Source of the DNA: Blastococcus sp. CCUG 61487
GTDB taxonomy: Bacteria; Actinomycetota; Actinomycetes; Mycobacteriales; Geodermatophilaceae
Reading direction: 5' to 3'
Assembly (NCBI RefSeq): GCF_005222955.1
Contig: NZ_LWUA01000245.1
Coordinates: 421 to 33,813, forward strand
DNA length: 33,393 nt
The translations under genes were made by a program, and so were the position numbers. Each line of letters opens with the position of its first letter. Position 1 is the first letter of the stretch. Positions 8,874 to 16,121 of this stretch are shown here, piece by piece. The notes beneath the pieces were generated by a model. The model ran no database searches. It had not been told where the DNA came from and worked only from the letters and a program-made list of their open reading frames with translations.

Positions 8874-9667
8874 GAGCGCCGACGGTAGGCCCCCGCGTGC
8901 AGCTCCGCTCCGTCGGGGAGCACACGGGCGCCGTGCTCGGCCAGGCGAGCGGCCAGCTGCGCGGCGGGTGGGTTGTGGTGGCCCAGGTGCACGGCGACGA
9001 CGTCGGTCGCCCCGGTGACGGCACCCACCGCGCGCAGCCGGTCCAGCTGCTCGGGGAAGGTGCCCAGGTCCAGGTGCCGGGTGTCGTGGTCGCGCACGTC
9101 GCCGAAGGTCTCCTCCAGGAGCACGACGTCGAAGGCGGCGTCGCGCACCGCCTCGACCGCGGCCTCGGGCAGCGGCCCGGTGTCCGTGGCGTAGAGCAGC
9201 CGACCGCCGTCCGGGCCGGCGACGTCGTAGAGCACGGCCGGCACCTCGTGGTCGGCCGGGAGGGCCCGCACCTCGTAGCCACGGCGGCGCACCGTGCCGC
9301 CCGGCGTGACCGCGACCAGCTCCACCGGGGCGTCGGGTGCGAGCCACGGCTCGCAGGTCGCGAGCGCGTCGGCCGGTCCGACGACGGTCAGCGGGTCGTC
9401 CGGTCGGACCCAGTGCCGCCACAGCAGGGCGAAGGGCGCGCAGTGGTCCGGGTGGGCGTGGGTGATGAGCACCGTGTGCACCCCCGCGAGCGACACGCCG
9501 TCGGGCGGCAGGGCGGGGGAGAGGTCGAGCAGCACGCCGCCGTCGACGAGCACCGAGGTCTGCCGCCGCGTCGTGCCGGCCGCGCGGGCGTCGGCGCACG
9601 ACGCGCAGGTGCACCAGGGGTTCGGCCAGCCGTCGGCCGCGCCGGTCCCGAGGAGGGTGACCCGCAT
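8840..9667 (-). CDS. Metallo-beta-lactamase-fold hydrolase, PhnP-like
   Basis: A 275-aa metal-dependent hydrolase. The N-terminus MRVTLLGTGAADGWPNPWC and the cluster WCTCASCADARA resemble the structural Zn-binding cysteines of PhnP-type phosphodiesterases. The metal-binding signature THAHPDH follows, with later His/Asp ligands in ATDTGPLPE and HLGHH. Related domains occur fused to or beside cobalamin-salvage genes in actinobacteria, but none is nearby, so the substrate is unknown (a cyclic phosphodiester is plausible). The ATG at 9667 lies 19 bp after the DUF3043 gene, with GAGGAGGG bridging the gap, so the two are probably cotranscribed. Confidence 0.85.
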   Translation of the reverse strand: MRVTLLGTGAADGWPNPWCTCASCADARAAGTTRRQTSVLVDGGVLLDLSPALPPDGVSLAGVHTVLITHAHPDHCAPFALLWRHWVRPDDPLTVVGPADALATCEPWLAPDAPVELVAVTPGGTVRRRGYEVRALPADHEVPAVLYDVAGPDGGRLLYATDTGPLPEAAVEAVRDAAFDVVLLEETFGDVRDHDTRHLDLGTFPEQLDRLRAVGAVTGATDVVAVHLGHHNPPAAQLAARLAEHGARVLPDGAELHAGAYRRRSWNSDASAAPA

Positions 9668-9686
9668 CAGGCGACCCCGTCCCTCC

Positions 9687-10307
9687 TCAGACGTCGGCGC
9701 CGATCGGCACCTCGGGCTTCGGGAAGCGCCAGCGACGGATCATCGTCGACCGGCTGATGCCGTACCAGACGGCGCCCCGGGTCTTCTCCGTCCCGTCGGG
9801 GAAGCGCTCGGCCAGCGTCTGCTTGATCTTCCGGCCGAGGACGAAGGAGTCGATGATCACGAAGACGAAGAAGCTGAACAGCAGCAGGCTGCCGTAGCCG
9901 CGCAGCGCCTCGCTGGGGGTGAACGTGAGGATGAGGGCGATGCCCGCGACGGCCAGGAACCAGCTCCCGATGTTCCGCCGCGCGTCGACGACGTTGCGCA
10001 CGGTCCGGCGGACCGGGCCGCGGTCGCGCGCCGGCAGGAACGCCTCGTCGCCGCGCGCGGCGGCCTGGCGCGCGTCGACCCGGCGGGACGCCTGCTGCTG
10101 GCGCATGCGGCGGTAGGCCTCGCGGCGCGTCGTCGGCGGCGGCGGAGGCGGACCGGGACGGCGTCCCTGGGCCTCGCTGCGCTTGGGGGTGGGGCGGCCC
10201 TTGCCGCCGGTCCTCGCCTGCTGTGCGGCGGTCTCGGTCGGGACGGCCGGGCTCGTCGTGTCGGTCGTCTCGGCGGCGTCGCGGCGGCCGGGCAGGCGGA
10301 GCTTCAC
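9687..10307 (-). CDS. DUF3043 membrane protein
   Basis: A 206-aa protein. The N-terminal 100 residues are hydrophilic, basic and low in complexity (GRRPGPPPPPPTTRREAYRR). Two closely spaced membrane helices follow near residues 117-131 and 139-155, then a cytoplasmic basic tail (WYGISRSTMIRRWRFPKPEV). This layout matches the actinobacterial DUF3043 family, of unknown function. The GTG at 10307 follows a TAGACT -10 box by eight bases with no ribosome-binding site. It is divergent from erpA and heads a run with the metallo-hydrolase and reductase genes. Confidence 0.85.
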   Translation of the reverse strand: MKLRLPGRRDAAETTDTTSPAVPTETAAQQARTGGKGRPTPKRSEAQGRRPGPPPPPPTTRREAYRRMRQQQASRRVDARQAAARGDEAFLPARDRGPVRRTVRNVVDARRNIGSWFLAVAGIALILTFTPSEALRGYGSLLLFSFFVFVIIDSFVLGRKIKQTLAERFPDGTEKTRGAVWYGISRSTMIRRWRFPKPEVPIGADV

Positions 10308-10315
10308 GGGACGGG

Positions 10316-10321
10316 AGTCTA
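10316..10321 (-). promoter_or_regulatory. Leaderless -10 box TAGACT for the DUF3043 gene
   Basis: Read on the minus strand, TAGACT ends eight bases before the GTG at 10307. No Shine-Dalgarno sequence intervenes. Confidence 0.5.
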
Positions 10322-10363
10322 CGTCGACCCCTTCGGGGGCCTACGGAACGCGCGAGGGAGCCG

Positions 10364-10369
10364 TACAGT
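10364..10369 (+). promoter_or_regulatory. Candidate -10 box TACAGT for erpA
   Basis: TACAGT would give a 5' leader of about 70 bases before the erpA ATG. The leader can form a small GGCGG/CCGCC stem near 10388-10404. No clear -35 box is visible. Confidence 0.4.
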
Positions 10370-10448
10370 GGAAGAAGCTCCGCTACGGCGGTGTTGATCC
10401 GCCGCAGATGGTGCGCAGCGGACACCTCGGACGCAGGAGGACACGAAC

Positions 10449-10817
10449 ATGTCGGTGCAGGACACCACGACCCTCGACGGTGCAGCCGGATCCACGGGCG
10501 TGCTGCTCAGCGAACCGGCGGCGGCCAAGGTCAAGGCGCTGCTGGACCAGGAGGGGCGCGACGACCTGCGGCTGCGCATCGCCGTCCAGCCCGGCGGTTG
10601 CTCCGGACTGCGGTACCAGCTCTTCTTCGACGAGCGGTTCCTCGACGGCGACCAGACCTACGAGTTCGGTGGCGTCGAGGTCATCGTCGACAGGATGAGC
10701 GGCCCGTACCTGGGCGGCGCCACGATCGACTTCGTCGACAGCATCGAGAAGCAGGGCTTCACGATCGACAACCCCAACGCCGGCAGCTCGTGCGCCTGCG
10801 GGGACTCGTTCTCCTGA
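10449..10817 (+). CDS. erpA: A-type iron-sulfur cluster carrier ErpA/HesB
   Basis: Cytosolic A-type scaffold or carrier that delivers Fe-S clusters to client apoproteins. The 122-aa product carries the HesB/IscA domain with three cysteine ligands: one in PGGCSGLRYQ and two in the C-terminal SSCACGDSFS. It matches Rv2204c of M. tuberculosis in length and position. The ATG at 10449 is preceded by AGGAGGACACGAAC, a strong ribosome-binding site. Nearby Fe-S clients include the Rieske protein QcrA, though delivery to it is inference. Confidence 0.95.
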   Translation: MSVQDTTTLDGAAGSTGVLLSEPAAAKVKALLDQEGRDDLRLRIAVQPGGCSGLRYQLFFDERFLDGDQTYEFGGVEVIVDRMSGPYLGGATIDFVDSIEKQGFTIDNPNAGSSCACGDSFS

Positions 10818-10830
10818 GCTGAGAACCGCC

Positions 10831-10864
10831 GGCGCCCGGTCCTCCTCGTGGAGGACCGGGCGCC
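10831..10864. terminator. Strong hairpin between erpA and asnB
   Basis: A perfect 14-bp stem (10831-10844 with 10851-10864), extendable to 15 bp with a TCGT loop, lies between two convergent stop codons. No T-tract is present. It probably terminates both transcripts. Confidence 0.75.
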
Positions 10865-10881
10865 GTCGTCTGCGCGGGGCG

Positions 10882-12840
10882 TCACAGCCGGACGGGGTAC
10901 ACCGTCTCCGGGATGTCGGGCTTGATCCGCTCCTCGACGAAGATGCCGTGCCAGATCATGAACACGAGCACGCTCCACACCTGCCGGGCGGTGCGCTTGG
11001 CACCGACGGACGCCGGGTCGGCGCCGGGCAGCGTGCCGAGCAGCCGGCGCACGACGTCGCGGTCGAGCCACTCGTCGGTCCCGCTCTCGTCGACCACCTG
11101 CTGGGCCCAGCCGTGCAGCGGCCCGCCGAGGAACTCCGCCGTCGGCACCGGGAAGCCGAGCTTGCGCCGGTTCATGATCCGCGGCGGCACGATCTGCTCC
11201 ATGGCGCGGCGCAGTGCGTACTTCGTCGCCTTCTCCTTGGCGCCGGGGCCGCGGCGGGGCACCCGCATCTCCAGCGGCAGCGTGCTGGCCACCTCGAACA
11301 CGCCGGTGTCGAGGAAGGGCACCCGCAGTTCGAGCGAGTTGGCCATGGTCACCTTGTCGGCCTTCACCAGGATGTCGCCGCGCAGCCAGGTGAACAGGTC
11401 CACGTACTGCATGGCGGTGACGTCGTCGTAGCCGGCCTCGCGGGTGCGGCGGTACAGGTCCTCGGTGATCTGGACGTGGGACAGGTCCGGGTCGTGCCCG
11501 CGCATCAGCGTGGCCAGCTCGTCGTCCCGCATGTTCCGGGCGTTGCCGTAGTAGCGCTGCTCCAGCGGGGTCGACGCCCGGCGCAGCAGGTCCTGGCCCC
11601 GGACGCCCTCGGGCAGGATGCGGGCGACCCGGCCGAGCGCGCGGCGGCCGGCGGGTGGGAGCTTCGTGGCCCAGGCCAGGCTGAGCGGTTCCCGGTAGAT
11701 CGTGTAGCCGCCGAAGAGCTCGTCGGCGCCCTCCCCGGAGAGCACGACCTTCACGTGCTTGCGGGCCTCGCGGGCGACGAAGTACAGCGGCACCAGCGCC
11801 GGGTCGGCGACCGGGTCGTCGAGGTACCAGACGACGAGCGGGATGGCGTCGGCGAAGTCCTGCGCGCTCACCTCGACCGGCACGTGCCGCACCCCGAGGA
11901 TCGCCGCGGACTCGGCGGCGATCTCGATCTCCGACGCCGCCTGCCGCTGGAAGCCGACCGTGAAGGTCATCAGGTCGCTGTTGTACCGGCGGGCCAGCGC
12001 GGCGATGGCGGTGGAGTCGATGCCGCTGGACAGGAACGAGCCGACGGTCACGTCCGCGCGCATGTGCAGGCGCACCGACTCGTCGAGGACGTCGGCGATG
12101 CGGTCGAAGAGCGCCTGCTCCTCGCCCTTCGCCACCGGGCGGATCGGGAAGGTCGGGTGGAAGTAGCGCGCCGTCGTCAGCTCGCCGTCGGCGACGGTGA
12201 ACCGGGTGCCGCTCTCGATCCGCCGGATGCCGCGGTGCAGCGTCGCCGGCTCCGGGACGTACTGCAGCGTGAGGTAGTGCTGCAACGACGCCGGGTCCAC
12301 CCCGCCCGCCGCGTCGCTGCCGCCCAGCAGCTCCAGCAGCGCCTTCTTCTCGGAGGAGAAGGCGATCGCGCCGTCGGCCAGCCGCGCGACGAACAGCGGC
12401 TTGATGCCGAAGTGGTCGCGGGCACCGAAGACGGTCCGCTCCTGGGTGTCCCAGATGAGGAACGCGAACATCCCGCGCAACCGGTGGACGACGTCCTCGC
12501 CCCACAGGTGGTAGCCGGCGACGATCGCCTCGGTGTCGCCCTCGGTGGCGAAGGTGGCCCCGGCGGCCTTCAGCTCCTCGCGCAGCTCCAGGTAGTTGTA
12601 GATCTCGCCGTTGAAGACGATCTGGTACCGGCCGTCGGCGTAGGGCATCGGCTGGTGGCTGTGCTCGATGTCGATGAACGACAGCCGGTTGAAGCCGAAG
12701 ACGGCGCGGTCGTCCGACCAGGTCGCCCGCTCGTCCGGACCGCGGTGGCGCATGCAGTGCTGGGCGTCGCGCACCGCGCCCACGGTGGCGTCGTCCACCC
12801 GGTCGGCGTCGGTCGAGAAGTAGGCGAGCAGGCCGCACAT
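10882..12840 (-). CDS. asnB: Asparagine synthase (glutamine-hydrolysing), class II amidotransferase
   Basis: ATP-dependent amidotransferase. It begins MCGLLAYFS, so Cys2 becomes the N-terminal nucleophile of the glutaminase domain (about residues 1-215; RHRGPDE and NGEIYNY are family motifs). The synthetase domain follows, with the pyrophosphate loop SSGIDST and VVLSGEGADELFGGY. At 652 aa it equals the length of mycobacterial AsnB (Rv2201), which occupies the same position between erpA and ctaC. Mycobacterial relatives are linked to amidation of peptidoglycan diaminopimelate as well as asparagine synthesis, so the acceptor is uncertain. The ATG at 12840 has GGAG about 12 bases upstream. It lies 52 bp after the DUF3817 gene. 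Confidence 0.94.
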   Translation of the reverse strand: MCGLLAYFSTDADRVDDATVGAVRDAQHCMRHRGPDERATWSDDRAVFGFNRLSFIDIEHSHQPMPYADGRYQIVFNGEIYNYLELREELKAAGATFATEGDTEAIVAGYHLWGEDVVHRLRGMFAFLIWDTQERTVFGARDHFGIKPLFVARLADGAIAFSSEKKALLELLGGSDAAGGVDPASLQHYLTLQYVPEPATLHRGIRRIESGTRFTVADGELTTARYFHPTFPIRPVAKGEEQALFDRIADVLDESVRLHMRADVTVGSFLSSGIDSTAIAALARRYNSDLMTFTVGFQRQAASEIEIAAESAAILGVRHVPVEVSAQDFADAIPLVVWYLDDPVADPALVPLYFVAREARKHVKVVLSGEGADELFGGYTIYREPLSLAWATKLPPAGRRALGRVARILPEGVRGQDLLRRASTPLEQRYYGNARNMRDDELATLMRGHDPDLSHVQITEDLYRRTREAGYDDVTAMQYVDLFTWLRGDILVKADKVTMANSLELRVPFLDTGVFEVASTLPLEMRVPRRGPGAKEKATKYALRRAMEQIVPPRIMNRRKLGFPVPTAEFLGGPLHGWAQQVVDESGTDEWLDRDVVRRLLGTLPGADPASVGAKRTARQVWSVLVFMIWHGIFVEERIKPDIPETVYPVRL

Positions 12841-12892
12841 CGGTGGCAGGTCTCCAGGAGGTTCGCGGGGGTCCGGCGAGGGGCCCCGGTGG

Positions 12893-13243
12893 TCAGACCT
12901 GCTCGCCGGCGCGCATCTTCGCGGTCGCCCGGCGCTCGGCGAAGAAGGACAGCACCGGCACCGTGCCCGCGGCGACGGTGAGGACGAAGCCCTTCACCGT
13001 CCACCGGGCGCGGAGCGCGAGGTCGACGGTGGACAGGAAGAACAGCCCGTAGAGCCAGCCGTGCGCGGTGCCCAGGACCGACGACGGACCGGGGATGTCG
13101 GCGAGGTGGTTGAGCGGCACCGCGACGAAGATCAGCGCGATCAGCAGCACGCCGACGACGTTGGCCATCACCCGGTAGCGCAGCATCGCGTGGCCGATCG
13201 CCTCGTCGGACGTGCGCGAGGTCGTGACGCGCTCACCGGCCAT
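12893..13243 (-). CDS. DUF3817 integral membrane protein
   Basis: A 116-aa protein with three predicted membrane helices (about residues 24-43, 58-75 and 81-100) and a basic C-terminus (FAERRATAKMRAGEQV). The middle motif LGTAHGWLYGLFFLSTVDLA is characteristic of DUF3817, whose function is unknown. The ATG at 13243 has GAGGAG upstream, and it overlaps the end of the upstream small membrane protein by 11 bp, suggesting translational coupling. It is probably cotranscribed with asnB. Confidence 0.88.
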   Translation of the reverse strand: MAGERVTTSRTSDEAIGHAMLRYRVMANVVGVLLIALIFVAVPLNHLADIPGPSSVLGTAHGWLYGLFFLSTVDLALRARWTVKGFVLTVAAGTVPVLSFFAERRATAKMRAGEQV

Positions 13244-13598
13244 GACTGCTCCTCTGGCCGAGGGCCCGCTCGTTGAGCTCGGCCAGGTAGGCGTTGTAGG
13301 CGGCCAGCTCGGGATCGCCCGTGGTGTCGATCCGAGGGCGCTGGTACAGGACGACGGAGTGGCCCGGGACGTCGTCGTCGGGATCCCGGCGCAGCTCGTC
13401 CCGTGCCATCCGCACGTAGAACCACAGCCCCATGAGCCCGTACAGCGGCCACTGCAGCGCGTAGCTCCAGTTGACCGCGCCGCCGCCGTCCCCGGCCTTG
13501 GTGAGCTGCCAGTAACCCAGGAACCAGGTGGCGACGAAGAGCGCCAGGACCACCAGGTGCCCGAGCACCCACTTCGGGGTCAGCAGCCGGTACCACAC
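13233..13598 (-). CDS. Small two-helix membrane protein with a SURF1-like N-terminus
   Basis: A 121-aa protein of unknown function. The N-terminus, TPKWVLGHLVVLALFVATWF then LGYWQLTKA, resembles the first membrane helix and GxWQL element of SURF1 cytochrome-oxidase assembly proteins. The large extracytoplasmic SURF1 domain is absent: a second helix (WPLYGLMGLWFYVRM) follows after a short loop, then a hydrophilic tail with DPELAAYNAYLAELNERAL. The GTG at 13598 follows a TAGAGT -10 box by seven bases; the open frame upstream of it has no support. It is first in an operon with the DUF3817 gene and asnB, and divergent from ctaC. A role in oxidase assembly is only suggested by location and the helix. 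Confidence 0.72.
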   Translation of the reverse strand: MWYRLLTPKWVLGHLVVLALFVATWFLGYWQLTKAGDGGGAVNWSYALQWPLYGLMGLWFYVRMARDELRRDPDDDVPGHSVVLYQRPRIDTTGDPELAAYNAYLAELNERALGQRSSHGR

Positions 13599-13605
13599 GG
13601 AGACG

Positions 13606-13611
13606 ACTCTA
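13606..13611 (-). promoter_or_regulatory. Leaderless -10 box TAGAGT
   Basis: On the minus strand TAGAGT ends seven bases before the GTG at 13598, with no ribosome-binding site. Confidence 0.55.
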
Positions 13612-13717
13612 ACCGGCGGTCGGCGGGAGACCCCGTCCGCGGCGGGCGAGAACGGCCACATCGACGGCGACCCGCCGGAAAGGGATCTCCGGTGGCTTGC
13701 CGCCGTGCGCCGTCAGC

Positions 13718-13723
13718 TAGTCT
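13718..13723 (+). promoter_or_regulatory. Candidate -10 box TAGTCT for ctaC
   Basis: TAGTCT is followed by about 100 bases before the ctaC GTG. TTGCCG at 13697-13702 is a possible -35 box, but its 15-bp spacing is short. Together with the minus-strand box at 13606 it accounts for the 230-bp gap between the divergent genes. Confidence 0.4.
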
Positions 13724-13828
13724 CGGCACACACTGTGATCGGCGTGGACGCCGTCGGCCGAAACCGGCCGGCGACGCGCTGGACGACCGCCCGGGAGCGC
13801 CCGGCGGAGGACGAGGAGGCAGCGAGCG

Positions 13829-14722
13829 GTGGCTCGAGGCAACAAGCTCGCGCGGCTGACCGCGCTCGGTCTCCTGGGGGTGCTGACCCTCACCGGGTGC
13901 GACGTCCCCAACAACGAGTTCTGGCGGTTCGGCTGGCCCGAGGGGGTCACCGACGAGGCCGAGACGATGCGCGAGCTGTGGACCGCGTCGGTCATCGTGG
14001 CGCTGATCGTCGGTGTCCTGGTCTGGGGGCTGATCTTCTACTCGATGATCGCCCACCGGAAGAAGGGCGACGAGCTGCCGCGGCAGACGGCCTACAACCT
14101 GCCGCTGGAGATCGCGTACACGATCGCGCCGTTCCTCATCATCGCCGGCCTGTTCTTCTTCACCGTCGTGGTGCAGAACGACGTCCAGGAGCGCAGCGAC
14201 GACCCGGACGAGACGATCGCGGTCAACGCCTTCAAGTGGAACTGGCAGTTCGTCTACCCGGAGACCACCGACGCGGAGACCGGCGAGCCGGTGAGCACCG
14301 TCGGCAGCACCAGCGACATCCCGGTGCTGGTCGTGCCGACCGACCGGACCATCAGGTTCGAGGTCGCCTCCGCCGACGTCATCCACTCCTTCTGGGTGCC
14401 GGAGTTCCTCTTCAAGCTCGACGTCATCCCGGGCAACGAGAACGGCCGGGACAACGTCTTCGAGGTGACGGTCCGCGAGGAGGGCGCCTACGTGGGCCGC
14501 TGCGCGGAACTGTGCGGCACGTACCACGCCTACATGAACTTCGAGGTCCGGGCGGTCTCCGGGGACGACTACGACGCCTACCTGGCGGCGCGCTCCGAGG
14601 GGATGAGCACCTACGACGCGCTCGAGGAGATCGGGCAGCCCGGTACGGCCAGCACCACGACGCCGCTGGAGCTCTTCCAGGACAAGAACCTCGACCAGCA
14701 GCGGGCCGGCGGCAATGGCTGA
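13829..14722 (+). CDS. ctaC: Cytochrome c oxidase (aa3) subunit II
   Basis: Membrane-anchored CuA subunit that receives electrons for the aa3 oxidase of the actinobacterial bcc-aa3 supercomplex. The 297-aa product has a lipoprotein-type signal peptide with lipobox LTGC near residue 24, two membrane helices (about 50-70 and 90-112), and a C-terminal cupredoxin domain. CuA ligands are complete: His in VIHSFWVP, then CAELC, the His of GTYH and the Met of AYM. The GTG at 13829 has AGGAGG about 10 bases upstream. It is followed by ctaF after 51 bp; subunit I (ctaD) is not in between. Confidence 0.96.
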   Translation: MARGNKLARLTALGLLGVLTLTGCDVPNNEFWRFGWPEGVTDEAETMRELWTASVIVALIVGVLVWGLIFYSMIAHRKKGDELPRQTAYNLPLEIAYTIAPFLIIAGLFFFTVVVQNDVQERSDDPDETIAVNAFKWNWQFVYPETTDAETGEPVSTVGSTSDIPVLVVPTDRTIRFEVASADVIHSFWVPEFLFKLDVIPGNENGRDNVFEVTVREEGAYVGRCAELCGTYHAYMNFEVRAVSGDDYDAYLAARSEGMSTYDALEEIGQPGTASTTTPLELFQDKNLDQQRAGGNG

Positions 14723-14773
14723 CCGCCGCCGCACCCTGGACCTGATCGTCACGACGCCCGAGGAGGCACGACC

Positions 14774-15178
14774 GTGAAGGTCGAGTCGCTGATCTTCAAT
14801 CTCATCGCGGTCCTGTGCGTCGGTGCCGCCGTGGTCTACGGCGTGTGGGCGCAGGAGCCGATCGGTACGACGGCGCTGACCCTCTCCGCCGGGCTGACCG
14901 GCATGATCGGCATGTTCTTCTGGTTCGTGTCGCGGCGCATCGACGCCCGTCCCGAGGACCGCAAGGATGCCGACGTGGCCGACGGCGCGGGCGAACTGGG
15001 CTTCTTCAGCCCGGCCAGCTACTGGCCGTTCGGCATCGCCGTCTGCATCGCCATCCTCGCGCTCGGCCTGGCCTACTGGTTCTTCTGGCTGATCGCGCTG
15101 GGGGCGGCCGCCATCATCCTCACCGTCGGCGGGCTCCTGTTCGAGTACTACGTGGGGCAGAACGCCCAGCAGAGCTGA
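14774..15178 (+). CDS. ctaF: Cytochrome c oxidase subunit IV (actinobacterial CtaF)
   Basis: A 134-aa four-helix membrane protein, the small actinobacteria-specific subunit IV of the aa3 oxidase. Helices lie near residues 5-25, 30-50, 77-97 and 102-122, with a loop (SRRIDARPEDRKDADVADG) between the second and third. N-terminus MKVESLIFNLIAVLC and motif SPASYWPFGIA are typical of the family. The GTG at 14774 has AGGAGG seven bases upstream. It is cotranscribed with ctaC and followed by a strong hairpin. Confidence 0.92.
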   Translation: MKVESLIFNLIAVLCVGAAVVYGVWAQEPIGTTALTLSAGLTGMIGMFFWFVSRRIDARPEDRKDADVADGAGELGFFSPASYWPFGIAVCIAILALGLAYWFFWLIALGAAAIILTVGGLLFEYYVGQNAQQS

Positions 15179-15192
15179 CACCGCACGTCCTC

Positions 15193-15226
15193 GAGGGCCC
15201 CTCCCGCCACGGCGGGAGGGGCCCTC
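15193..15226. terminator. 16-bp hairpin after ctaF
   Basis: A perfect inverted repeat (15193-15208 with 15211-15226) with a minimal loop lies in the 84 bp between convergent ctaF and the GNAT gene. No T-tract is present. It is probably shared by both strands. Confidence 0.75.
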
Positions 15227-15262
15227 GCGCATGCGGGGGCCGGTCCCGCCGGCCCGACCGCG

Positions 15263-16036
15263 TCAGGGCCGGGTGCGGTAGTGGTAACGGTGGTGCTCGA
15301 CGAAGCCGGACCTGCGGTACAGGGCGCGAGCCGCCGTGTTGTCCGCCGTCACCTGCAGGTAGACCGACTGCGCACCGCGCTGGGCCGACCAGCCGGTCAG
15401 GGCGGCCATCAGGGCGGTGGCCAGCCCGCGTCGGCGGTGACCCGCGGCGACGGCGACGGCGGAGACGCCCAGCCAGCCGTCGACGAGGACACCACGGGCC
15501 ACCGCCACCGGCGCCGACCCTCCGCCCGGCAGCCGGACGGAGGCGAAGGCGAGATCGGTGGCAAAGGCAAGGTCGGTGGCGTTCGTGAGGACGTCCAGGG
15601 CGCCGTGGGGGAGGGCTCCGTCGCGGTGGTAGCCGGCCAGCCAGGCCGGATCCGGTGCGGGCCGCAGGTCCACGGGCGCCTCTGCGGTGGTCGTCGTCGG
15701 CTGCGCGTCCACGGGGGCGGTGAGGAACAGGACGTCCGCACCGCGCTCCCAGCCGGCCGCAGTGAAGGCACTGTCGGCTGCCTGCGCCTGCTCGCCGGGG
15801 AGCATTGCGCGGGGTGTCAGCCCGCGCGCGTCGTACCAGCGGGCGACGGCGTCCACCGCCGTCGGCAGGGAACGGCCGGGCACGCCGACCACGAGCACGG
15901 AGTTGGCCCGGCCGGTGAAGCCGTGGCCGGAGCGCAGCAGCCAGTCGCCCAGCTCGTCCTGCTCGGTGCCGCGCCATCCGCGCGCGGCCAGTCGCTCGAG
16001 GTCCGCCACTGACGGGGACGTCGGTGGCCCTCCCAT
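15263..16036 (-). CDS. GNAT N-acetyltransferase, Rv0428c/CG3035-like
   Basis: A 257-aa acetyl-CoA-dependent N-acetyltransferase with two GNAT-like halves. The N-terminal half carries DELGDWLLRSGHGFTGRANS, a signature of the actinobacterial Rv0428c/CG3035 group. The C-terminal half carries the acetyl-CoA-binding motif A, GHRRRGLATALM, and the terminal ARALYRRSGFVEHHRYHYR. CG3035 of Corynebacterium has been described as an N-acetylglutamate synthase, so a role in arginine synthesis is possible but not shown here. Of two nearby ATG codons, 16036 is preferred: GGAGG lies nine bases before it but abuts the one at 16045. It lies downstream of qcrB, separated by a terminator hairpin. Confidence 0.85.
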   Translation of the reverse strand: MGGPPTSPSVADLERLAARGWRGTEQDELGDWLLRSGHGFTGRANSVLVVGVPGRSLPTAVDAVARWYDARGLTPRAMLPGEQAQAADSAFTAAGWERGADVLFLTAPVDAQPTTTTAEAPVDLRPAPDPAWLAGYHRDGALPHGALDVLTNATDLAFATDLAFASVRLPGGGSAPVAVARGVLVDGWLGVSAVAVAAGHRRRGLATALMAALTGWSAQRGAQSVYLQVTADNTAARALYRRSGFVEHHRYHYRTRP

Positions 16037-16072
16037 GGTCTCCATCCTCCGCGACAGCGGGTCCCCGGAACG

Positions 16073-16110
16073 GAGCAGGGCCCCGGTGGTGATCCACCGG
16101 GGCCCTGCTC
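16073..16110. terminator. 17-bp hairpin after qcrB
   Basis: A perfect 17-bp stem (16073-16089 with 16094-16110) with a TGAT loop starts 12 bp after the qcrB stop codon on the minus strand. No T-tract follows. It probably ends the ctaE-qcrCAB transcript before the GNAT gene. Confidence 0.78.
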
Positions 16111-16121
16111 GGAGCGTCTGA

